Assembly (NCBI GenBank): GCA_016176415.1
Contig: JACOXH010000002.1
Span: 1 to 32,071 of the forward strand
Source: Candidatus Daviesbacteria bacterium
GTDB lineage: Bacteria; Patescibacteriota; Microgenomatia; Daviesbacterales; UBA10151
Direction of reading: 5' to 3'
DNA length: 32,071 bases
In this document: one piece after another, positions 25,147-32,071 of the stretch
How the letters are laid out: each line of letters starts with the position of its first letter
How positions within the stretch are numbered: the stretch's first letter is position 1
The notes under the pieces: model-generated
What the model saw: only the letters and a program-made list of their open reading frames with translations
The model's database searches: none
What the model was told of the DNA's origin: nothing
Program-made: the position numbers and the translations under genes

Positions 25147-25887
25147 TCAGTGATGAATTAAGAGGATCCGCTGCAGGTGAGCCAAATCCTTTTTTACCTC
25201 AATCAGAGCCATTGGAAAAAATTTTTGGGTCTCGTTTAGAGCAAGTTTGCCGTGAGTATAATCAATCTCCCCAATAATTAACCTGGGGTGCCAACCTAAG
25301 GTCACCCCTAGGGTGGAAACTTGATGGAATAATTTTCTGTAGAGTTTGAAACCATCTTCTCCGCCATCCAAAGCAATATGGGGTTCAAAATCTTTGACAG
25401 AGGAGTCAAGATAAGGAATCCGGGCAGTTGGAATATAAGGCAAATTTGTGACTATGATAAGATTGTCATCCTGAGTGATTAGCGAAGGATCCCCCACATA
25501 TGTGGGTCTGACATTCGTCAGAGATTCTTCACTTCGTTCAGAATGACAAAAAGCTGAGAGCAAATCGCTTTGGGTAAAACGAATTTTATCCTCAACCCCA
25601 TGCAATTTTGCGTTTTGTCTTGCAATTTTTAAGGCTTTTGAAGAAACATCTGTAGCAATAATTTTTACGTTGTAACCCCCGAGGTTGCAAGCTAAAGATA
25701 CAGCAATGTTGCCTGCTCCCGTTCCTATATCCAAAATAATATCCTCATCTTTGATATTCTTTAATACCTCATCTACCAGTAATTCTGTTTCTGGTCTGGG
25801 AATCAAAACATCAGGGGTAACTTTAAATTTGAGTTTGTAGAATTCGACCCAGCCTTTAGAGTATTGAGACGGCCTTGACGATGTCAT
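25147..25887 (-). CDS. prmC: Release-factor glutamine methyltransferase
   Basis: [47 protein letters not shown] (NPPY variant); overlaps the end of prfA. Confidence 0.85.
   Translation of the reverse strand: MTSSRPSQYSKGWVEFYKLKFKVTPDVLIPRPETELLVDEVLKNIKDEDIILDIGTGAGNIAVSLACNLGGYNVKIIATDVSSKALKIARQNAKLHGVEDKIRFTQSDLLSAFCHSERSEESLTNVRPTYVGDPSLITQDDNLIIVTNLPYIPTARIPYLDSSVKDFEPHIALDGGEDGFKLYRKLFHQVSTLGVTLGWHPRLIIGEIDYTHGKLALNETQKFFPMALIEVKKDLAHLQRILLIHH
25463..25549. repeat. 87-bp MITE-like repeat inserted in frame in prmC
   Basis: TTGTCATCCTGAG...TCAGAATGACAA terminal inverted repeats; internal palindromes CCCACATATGTGGG and CTGACATTCGTCAG; 87 bp = 29 codons ([29 protein letters not shown]). 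Confidence 0.8.
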
Positions 25888-26788
25888 CCAAATCTCCCTC
25901 CATAATCCTGTCTAAATTGTGCCAGGATTTACCAATTCTGTGATCTGTTACCCTGTTTTGAGGAAAATTATAAGTTCTGATTTTTTCTGATCTTTCACCC
26001 GTGCCAACTTGTGCAGATCTTTGGGTATCTATATTACCTGTACTTTTTTGCTGTTCAAGTTCCCATAATTTCGATCTTAACAGGTTCATGGCATTTTCCC
26101 TGTTTTGCAGTTGCGACCTTTCTGTCTGACAGGTAACAACAATTCCTGTGGGGGTATGTTTTAACCTTACTGCTGTGGAGACTTTATTTACATTTTGTCC
26201 TCCTGCTCCACCTGATCTGAACGCTTCAAACTCTATATCTGCAGGGTTTACAACTACTTGCGTAGCAGTAACTTGTGGTAAAACTGCCACAGTAGCAGTT
26301 GAGGTGTGAATTCTGCCGGAAGATTCTGTTGTGGGGACCCTTTGTACTCTGTGAACACCTGATTCGTATTTGAATGCATTGTAAGTTTCTTTACCGGTGA
26401 TTTTGAGGACAACTTCTTTAATTTGTCCTAATTTCCCTTCAGAACGGTCCAGCTCTTCAATACGCCATTTATTATTTTGGGCAAACCGTGAATACATACG
26501 CATCAAGTCTCCTGCAAAAATACCTGCCTCATCTCCTCCTGCAGCAGATCTTATTTCTAAAATAGCTATGTTAGAATTGATGCCTGCTTCATTGCTCACC
26601 TCGGGGGAGTCAAAGCCCACCCCCGAGGTGTCTTGCATTGCTGCTTCTAACTCTTTTTTTTGCTGTTCCAGTTCTTTAATTTCCTCTGCAGCCAGTTGAG
26701 CCATTTCAGGATCAGAAAGTAATACTTTTACTTCCTCAATTCTTTTGTTTATTTGATCAATTTGTTCTTTTAGATAGTTTGTATTCAT
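25856..26788 (-). CDS. prfA: Peptide chain release factor 1
   Basis: [28 protein letters not shown] and [17 protein letters not shown] (GGQ). Confidence 0.92.
   Translation of the reverse strand: MNTNYLKEQIDQINKRIEEVKVLLSDPEMAQLAAEEIKELEQQKKELEAAMQDTSGVGFDSPEVSNEAGINSNIAILEIRSAAGGDEAGIFAGDLMRMYSRFAQNNKWRIEELDRSEGKLGQIKEVVLKITGKETYNAFKYESGVHRVQRVPTTESSGRIHTSTATVAVLPQVTATQVVVNPADIEFEAFRSGGAGGQNVNKVSTAVRLKHTPTGIVVTCQTERSQLQNRENAMNLLRSKLWELEQQKSTGNIDTQRSAQVGTGERSEKIRTYNFPQNRVTDHRIGKSWHNLDRIMEGDLDDIVKAVSIL
26597..26630. repeat. Perfect 11-bp-arm palindrome inside prfA
   Basis: CACCTCGGGGG - 12 nt - CCCCCGAGGTG. Confidence 0.75.
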
Positions 26789-26830
26789 AAGAAAATCTTG
26801 TGAGCTAATCGCTCTTAGAGTTATTATACC

Positions 26831-26899
26831 TTGTCATTCTGAGCGAAGCGAAGAATCTGATTTAAATAGATCCTCCGGCCAGTCGCCTCAGGATGACAG
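26831..26899. repeat. 69-bp MITE-like repeat in the intergenic region between rpmE and prfA
   Basis: TTGTCATTCTGAGCGAAGCGAAGAATCTG...AGATCCTCCGGCCAGTCGCCTCAGGATGACAG; terminal inverted repeats as in the prmC copy. Confidence 0.8.
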
Positions 26900-26910
26900 T
26901 GGGGAGTAAG

Positions 26911-27237
26911 CTAACTTGGGATTTGTTTGCGGGCTTGCATAAGCAAGTCTTTGAGGCTTGGTCTGTCTTTTTTCTTATTTTCTACTTTGGATTTTCTGGC
27001 TTCCAGAATTTTCTTTCTTTCCTCCTGTTTAGTTTTTGAAGTTTCAGTTTTCTTTATGAACCTGTCAACCTGGCCTAAAGTGTCAATAAACTTTTGCTGC
27101 CCGGTAAAAAAGGGATGGCATTTGCTGCAGATTTCCACGCGGATTGCCGGCAGAGTAGAGCCGGTTGTAAAAGTATTGCCGCAAGCACAGGTAATTGTTG
27201 CTTCAGCGTGCCAGGCAGGTTGAATATTAGCTTTCAT
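26911..27237 (-). CDS. rpmE: 50S ribosomal protein L31 with C-terminal extension
   Basis: [60 protein letters not shown]. Confidence 0.93.
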   Translation of the reverse strand: MKANIQPAWHAEATITCACGNTFTTGSTLPAIRVEICSKCHPFFTGQQKFIDTLGQVDRFIKKTETSKTKQEERKKILEARKSKVENKKKDRPSLKDLLMQARKQIPS

Positions 27238-27246
27238 AGGTTGATA

Positions 27247-28185
27247 TTATACTCTATGTGCTTTGTGATGTCTATGGTGGGCCTCTTTGGCCAGAGTGCC
27301 TAAATATGCACCGATTGCAATCAAAACTCCTCCCAATATAAAAGAATTGGAAAGCCTTTCTCCTAAAATAAATACAGCTAAAGCTGTTGCTACAAAAGGT
27401 TCAATGTATTGAAAAAGGTCTGCTACAGCGATTGAGGTTTTGGAAAGTCCCCATTCAAAAAGAAAGTAAGCAGAAATTGAAGATAAAAGAATCATAAATG
27501 CAGTACCCAATAAACCTAAAATCGTCACACCGCTGATCCAGTCAGGGTTTTTGATATATTCTACAGAAGCGGGAATAAAAAAAGTTATTGTTCCTATCAT
27601 GAAAGCAATAGCGGTAACTACCAAAGTAGGGTATTTATTTAGCAGTTTTTTGGAGATTACAGCGCCAAATACCCAAGAAGTTGCTGCCAGGATGATTAAA
27701 AGGTTTCCTGTCATTACAGTAGGAGAAAAACCCCCTGTGAATAGACGGGGCAGCCCCACAATAATTAAAGCTCCTGCAAGGCCCAGGGCAATCCCAAAAA
27801 GATTGATAATATAAACTTTTTCTTTTAAAAACCACCAGCCCAAAAGTACTGACAACATTGGAATGATTAAAGTTAAAACAGCAGCATCTGCAGCCGCAGT
27901 TCTTTTAATTCCTTCAAAGAAAAAAGTAATGTTTAAAGTAATAATCAAAATACCTATAGCAATTAACTTGGGTAAATCTTTTTTGTCAATCTTAACTTTT
28001 TTGGTTTGGGCAATAAAAAATGGTGCAAGCAGCAGCGAGGCAAAGGCGAATCTTAAAAAAGCCAGGCTCATGGGAGGGATTTCCTCCAAAGTTACCTTGG
28101 CTACTACAAAATTAATACCCCAAATAAGGTGGGCTAAAATAAGGGCAATATAAGGAATTGGTTTTTTAAAAACTTGTGAGGACAC
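27247..28185 (-). CDS. EamA/DMT-family transporter
   Basis: Ten hydrophobic segments, LAHLIWGINFVVAKVTLEEIPPMSLAFLRF; second half FILGERLSNSFILGGVLIAIGAYL. Confidence 0.88.
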   Translation of the reverse strand: MSSQVFKKPIPYIALILAHLIWGINFVVAKVTLEEIPPMSLAFLRFAFASLLLAPFFIAQTKKVKIDKKDLPKLIAIGILIITLNITFFFEGIKRTAAADAAVLTLIIPMLSVLLGWWFLKEKVYIINLFGIALGLAGALIIVGLPRLFTGGFSPTVMTGNLLIILAATSWVFGAVISKKLLNKYPTLVVTAIAFMIGTITFFIPASVEYIKNPDWISGVTILGLLGTAFMILLSSISAYFLFEWGLSKTSIAVADLFQYIEPFVATALAVFILGERLSNSFILGGVLIAIGAYLGTLAKEAHHRHHKAHRV

Positions 28186-28203
28186 AATATAAGAATATAG
28201 AAT

Positions 28204-29127
28204 CTACTCTTCTGAATCAAGTTCAGTTAGTGTTTGAATCAGGCGGTCAAGCCCAAAAGAAAAGCCAACTGCCGCGATATCTTTTTTGGCAAAAGAACCA
28301 ATTAAATTATCATACCTGCCTCCGCCTCCGACAGATAATGAAGCAGGGTCTTTATCAATTTTCAGTTCAAAAATAGCCCCTGTGTAATAATCAAGGCCGC
28401 GGGCTAAAGTTGGATCAAATTTAAAATCAGACCCTTCTTTTAAGTTATACTCTGTTTCTAAGATTTTAAAAATTTGCTGCAAGGAATCAGTCGGTTTTAA
28501 GCCTTTTATTTTAGCAACTGATTCCTTCGCCTGATTTTCAGACATTCCTCCTGTAATCAGTTCTTCGGTTACTCCCTCCTCACCAATTTTATTTATTTTA
28601 TCTATGGCTCTGATAACTACAGCAGGTAAATCCTTAAAATTAGTTCTGTCATTTAAAAGCATAAAGGCTTCTGAAAATTCCAGTTTTCGCATACACCGGA
28701 TAACTACTGCTATGACTTTAGCATCCTCACCCGGATCATTTGACCCAACAGTATCAAGATCAAATTGGGTAAATTCTCTGTACCTGCCTCTTTGCGGATT
28801 TTCCCCTCTGAAAACTTGGCCGATTTGGTAACGTCTGAATGGGGCAGGGGGATTATATGTTGCAACATACCTAGCCAAAGGCACCGTTAGGTCGTAACGC
28901 AAAGCAAGATTTCTGCCGCCCCTGTCCGTGAATTCATAGATTAATTTTTCTTCTTCACCATATTTACCTTTTAATGTGTCTGCAAATTCAATAGTAGGTG
29001 TTTCGATAGGTTCAAAATCATATTCCTCCAGCGTGCCTGCAATAGTATTTATTGCTTCACGTCTTTTTTTGGCAAGTTCAGGTTTAATATCCCTAAACCC
29101 TTTTGGTGTCGGCGGTGCTATATTCAT
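28204..29127 (-). CDS. hisS: Histidyl-tRNA synthetase catalytic core, lacks C-terminal anticodon-binding domain
   Basis: PPTPKGFRDIKPE, YDLTVPLARYVA, FRRYQIGQVFRGENPQRGRYREFTQFDLDTVG, LARGLDYYTGAIFE, GFSFGLDRL; stops 10 codons after the FGLDR motif. Confidence 0.8.
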   Translation of the reverse strand: MNIAPPTPKGFRDIKPELAKKRREAINTIAGTLEEYDFEPIETPTIEFADTLKGKYGEEEKLIYEFTDRGGRNLALRYDLTVPLARYVATYNPPAPFRRYQIGQVFRGENPQRGRYREFTQFDLDTVGSNDPGEDAKVIAVVIRCMRKLEFSEAFMLLNDRTNFKDLPAVVIRAIDKINKIGEEGVTEELITGGMSENQAKESVAKIKGLKPTDSLQQIFKILETEYNLKEGSDFKFDPTLARGLDYYTGAIFELKIDKDPASLSVGGGGRYDNLIGSFAKKDIAAVGFSFGLDRLIQTLTELDSEE

Positions 29128-29182
29128 ACTTTTATAGTAACAACAAAAAAGAGAGCTGTCAATAAGGCTATAGGATATTAAA

Positions 29183-29536
29183 CTAAAAGCCCTGTATTCT
29201 GATGTGAAGTCGATTCAATCCCATCCCGAATGCTGTTTGTTCAAAGCTTCTTCCTTCTTTTTGAGTAACCCGCACAACTTTTTTAATTGGCGCACTGGTT
29301 ACTGCAGCTTCTCTTAAGTTTCCATTAACGGGTTGTCCCTGCAGATCTTCCAGCATTAAATTTTTACTTCTGAATACTATTCTGATAACAGTACCTGCGC
29401 GTAGTCCAGTCATTCTGGCTACTTCAGAAACTACCAGATGAGGGAGTTCAAGACCTGCCTTTTGCCAAGGCTCGATAGTTTCTTTAACAGCAGTTGTAAC
29501 TGCTTCTTGAGGCGTAAACCCGTTTTCTCTAAACAT
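29183..29536 (-). CDS. Hypothetical protein
   Basis: ORF of 117 aa between hisS and the basic-protein gene. Confidence 0.5.
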   Translation of the reverse strand: MFRENGFTPQEAVTTAVKETIEPWQKAGLELPHLVVSEVARMTGLRAGTVIRIVFRSKNLMLEDLQGQPVNGNLREAAVTSAPIKKVVRVTQKEGRSFEQTAFGMGLNRLHIRIQGF

Positions 29537-29715
29537 TTTGTTTAGGCAGGCATTTAATTAACTATATCAGTTAAAAGAATTCTGTCAATATTTAAATATA
29601 CAGGTTTCTTACTACGAAATGGCAAGATTCTCTTACCATTATCTTGCTTCAATTTAATTGGTTTTTAGCACAGTAAGACTATAGTGGGCAGGTAAAGTGA
29701 GGAGGTGATAAATTT

Positions 29716-30165
29716 ATGGCACACAGACAATCTCATCGTAATTCAGACATGATGAACAGAGTTGCTTTAGGCACAGGTTTGGCCTTAGCTTCCGGTATGT
29801 TAATTACCGCTGCGGTGCTTGCTGTTAACAAAAAAGCCCGCGGTTCTGTCAGAAGAGGCTTCTCAAAAGCTTTAAAAGGAGCAAGATCAGCATTTATTGA
29901 AGGGGGGGAAAGATTCCAAACGATCCAGCATAGAATTGGTCTGGGTAAGAGTAAGAGCGGAAAAAAGAGCCATAGAAGCAGGAAAACTGCAAAAGGTATA
30001 TTTGCAAGCGTAGGACACCGTATTGGTCTTTCTAAAAGAGGCAGGAAAAGCCGTGGTGGCATGAGAGGCAGGGGAAGAAAAAGTATGACAAGAGGTGCGT
30101 TTCAAACAGTAGGCCACACCATCAGAATGTCCCAAAGAGGCAGAGGTAGAAGATCCCGTAAATGA
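29716..30165 (+). CDS. Highly basic, repeat-containing protein with N-terminal hydrophobic segment
   Basis: Strong GAGGAGGTGA upstream; repeats FQTIQHRIGLGK, FASVGHRIGLSKRG, FQTVGHTIRMSQRG; Arg/Lys/Gly/Ser-rich. Confidence 0.7.
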   Translation: MAHRQSHRNSDMMNRVALGTGLALASGMLITAAVLAVNKKARGSVRRGFSKALKGARSAFIEGGERFQTIQHRIGLGKSKSGKKSHRSRKTAKGIFASVGHRIGLSKRGRKSRGGMRGRGRKSMTRGAFQTVGHTIRMSQRGRGRRSRK

Positions 30166-30182
30166 TGTGATATATTTATTGC

Positions 30183-30890
30183 ATGGTAAATTGTGCAATA
30201 ATTCTGGCAGGTGGCAAAGGGGAAAGACTTCGTCCTTACACCAACGACCGTCCAAAGGTGATGGTAGAGGTGGCCGGTAAGCCTATTTTGGCCTGGCAGA
30301 TTAAGTGGCTTAAATCTCACGGCATCACCAAATTTGTCCTGACCGTAAGTTACAAATATGAAGTAATACAGGAATATTTTGGTGATGGTTCTAAGTTTGA
30401 TATAGAGGTGGATTACTCTATAGAAGAAACTCCGTTGGGGCGGGGCGGGGGAATTAAAAAAGCTTTTCAAAGTAAACTGGTAGAAGACGAGCAGGATGTA
30501 GTGGTGTGTAACGGGGATATTATCACCAAACTTAATTTAACTAATATGATTAATAATCATCTGGATCAGAAAGGTCTGGTCAGTCTGCTTTTAGTGCCTT
30601 ATATTTCCAGGTGGGGTGTGGTGAAAGTTGATGATGATAATCACATCACAGGGTTTGAGGAAAAGCCTAAACTTCCGTATTGGATTAACGGAGGTATTTA
30701 TCTTTTTAACAGGGAAGTTGAACCAATGCTGCCTGAAGTAGGAGATCATGAGAAAGAAACATTTCCTAAAATTCCCAAAGAAAGATTTTTAGGTTTTAAA
30801 GACGAAGGATTTTGGAGAGCAGTTGACGTAGTAAAAGATAAATCAGAAGCAGAGCAGTTTTTGGAAACCGGTAAAAAGGATTTCAGTTAA
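30183..30890 (+). CDS. Sugar-nucleotide nucleotidyltransferase
   Basis: AIILAGGKGERLRPYTNDRPKVMVEVAGKPILAWQIKWL; VVCNGDIIT; WINGGIYLFNREV. Confidence 0.9.
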   Translation: MVNCAIILAGGKGERLRPYTNDRPKVMVEVAGKPILAWQIKWLKSHGITKFVLTVSYKYEVIQEYFGDGSKFDIEVDYSIEETPLGRGGGIKKAFQSKLVEDEQDVVVCNGDIITKLNLTNMINNHLDQKGLVSLLLVPYISRWGVVKVDDDNHITGFEEKPKLPYWINGGIYLFNREVEPMLPEVGDHEKETFPKIPKERFLGFKDEGFWRAVDVVKDKSEAEQFLETGKKDFS

Positions 30891-31606
30891 CGCCGGGGTG
30901 AGGCAGAAGGCGTAGATATTTTTGCTGAAGGGGTTGCTATCTTCTTAGGCTTTAAGATTCCGTCGTAGGGTATCACATAAACAAACACTGCTTCAAAGAT
31001 CTCATTTTTATTTTTACTTCCGGTAAGGATTACAAAATCACCTGCTTTTACTTTTGCCTCTTTTGGTAAAGCAGCAGAGATATTCTTATTACTTTTATCC
31101 CGGATTGTAGCCAGTTTATCTTCAAACAAGACTACTTGTCCCCACAAATAAGTTTTGAGTTCGTAGTCTATAGTTGGTATCAGGATAATTTTTTTAGCAA
31201 TCAGCACTCCTGTTTCGTCTATGTCCCCCAAAGCGACTACCTGATCTTCCTGATTAATTGTAAGTTTTTGTTTTGTTTTGATTTGGCTGGCAAAGACTGT
31301 GTCCTGATTAAGACTGATAATTTTGGGGCCTGTAATAGCTGCCAGGGTTACAGAATTATCTGATTTGGATTTAACCCTGCCTATATATGCTTTGTTTTGT
31401 AGTTTTTTACTGATTAGCTCCTTCAATTGCGCGGCTTTTGAGGCAGCCTCTTTTTTAAATTCTTCAAGTTTGGATTTAATATCAGCAGAAGGGCTGCTTT
31501 CAGCAGCATAAAGAGGGTAAAGGGGGAAGCGTAAAGCGTAAAGTAATAAAAAGAAGCCTGTAATTATAAACTTTACCCTTAACGCTTTACCCTTAATGCT
31601 TTTCAT
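30887..31606 (-). CDS. Secreted/anchored hypothetical protein
   Basis: ORF with hydrophobic N-terminus MKSIKGKALRVKFIITGFFLLLYALRFPLYPLYAAES. Confidence 0.6.
   Translation of the reverse strand: MKSIKGKALRVKFIITGFFLLLYALRFPLYPLYAAESSPSADIKSKLEEFKKEAASKAAQLKELISKKLQNKAYIGRVKSKSDNSVTLAAITGPKIISLNQDTVFASQIKTKQKLTINQEDQVVALGDIDETGVLIAKKIILIPTIDYELKTYLWGQVVLFEDKLATIRDKSNKNISAALPKEAKVKAGDFVILTGSKNKNEIFEAVFVYVIPYDGILKPKKIATPSAKISTPSASPRR
31510..31600. repeat. Inverted repeat built of GGGTAAAG/GCGTAAAG units, overlapping a signal-peptide coding region
   Basis: AAAGAGGGTAAAGGGGGAAGCGTAAAGCGTAAAGT ... ACTTTACCCTTAACGCTTTACCCTTAATGCTTTT. Confidence 0.7.
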
Positions 31607-32037
31607 ATTTTTTCCTTTGAATAATATACGGTTCTTTGTTCGGATTTAGAATCTCCTGTGGAATCAAAAGAAACGACAGTAAACTTATTTACACCTTCTT
31701 CCAGAGTCCATTTGGCGGCAAATGAACCGTCAGGTTTTGCTTTGATGGCCTCATCATCGGTATCTGTAGAAATTAAAATTGTATTACCGGAGTTTGTTTT
31801 TCCTGAAATAACTATGGAAGGGGTAAAATTTAAAATATCTGATTCGGGTTGTTCCAGATCAAGTTTTAAAGATTTGGGGATTGTAGTAACAGGACCTCTG
31901 GCAAATAAACTGGAGGGGGGTTGATGCTGAATGTTTAATACATAGTAAAGACCTGCTAAAAATGCCAAACCTGTTATTAAAATTAGAATTTGTGAAAGGA
32001 TAAAATATTTGGCAGGTAATTTTTTCCCAAGCTTCAT
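31603..32037 (-). CDS. Membrane-anchored protein with Ig-like extracytoplasmic domain
   Basis: ORF; TM segment near the N-terminus; PSIVISGKTNSGNTILISTDTDDEAIKAKPDGSFAAKWTLEEGVNKFTVVSFDSTGD. Confidence 0.55.
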   Translation of the reverse strand: MKLGKKLPAKYFILSQILILITGLAFLAGLYYVLNIQHQPPSSLFARGPVTTIPKSLKLDLEQPESDILNFTPSIVISGKTNSGNTILISTDTDDEAIKAKPDGSFAAKWTLEEGVNKFTVVSFDSTGDSKSEQRTVYYSKEKI

Positions 32038-32071
32038 GGTGAAAATTCATTTTAGCACACTTGTCCCGATT

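Noticed and set aside
26380-26400. PTT instead of PAT/PVT tripeptide in RF1 as a sign of altered stop-codon use
   Set aside because: Conservative variation within RF1 family; genes in the window use TAA, TAG and TGA as normal stops.
1-32071. CRISPR array, rRNA operon or tRNA genes
   Set aside because: No regularly spaced repeats and no rRNA/tRNA-like sequence seen by eye; integration is in a protein gene, not a tRNA. A tRNAscan/Infernal run would be needed to exclude small RNAs.

Overview
This is a chromosomal segment with the look of a Patescibacteria/CPR (Microgenomates-like) genome. The lineage is inferred from gene content, frequent in-frame 'CHSERSEES'-type repeats and leaderless-looking promoters; it was not tested. 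The left flank (1-5.7 kb) holds a decayed HigB-like toxin with an intact XRE antitoxin and a cluster of paralogous membrane-anchored 'NQKG(I/F)' proteins. The right flank (16.2-32 kb) holds housekeeping genes: ychF, gpsA, a PlsC-like acyltransferase, rpsF-ssb-rpsR, a ctpA-like S41 protease, an htrA-like protease, prmC, prfA, rpmE, an EamA transporter, a short hisS-like gene and a nucleotidyltransferase. Between them is a large-serine-recombinase integrative element of about 9.7 kb inserted in codons 4-6 of ychF. Main discovery: the attachment site lies inside the 3' part of the recombinase gene itself. Integration therefore does two things. (i) It rebuilds the ychF 5' end with an element-encoded, recoded MSLRVG start. 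(ii) It cuts off the last ~51 codons of the recombinase, which are left at the far left end of the element (6488-6643), and replaces them with 32 codons read out of frame from ychF. A second, older left-end scar (5703-5861) has a homologous recombinase tail in the same phase, followed by a NYN-domain gene and another ychF start copy (6471). This indicates repeated tandem integration at the same site. The result would be a recombinase whose C-terminus differs between the circular and integrated states, a possible built-in directionality switch.
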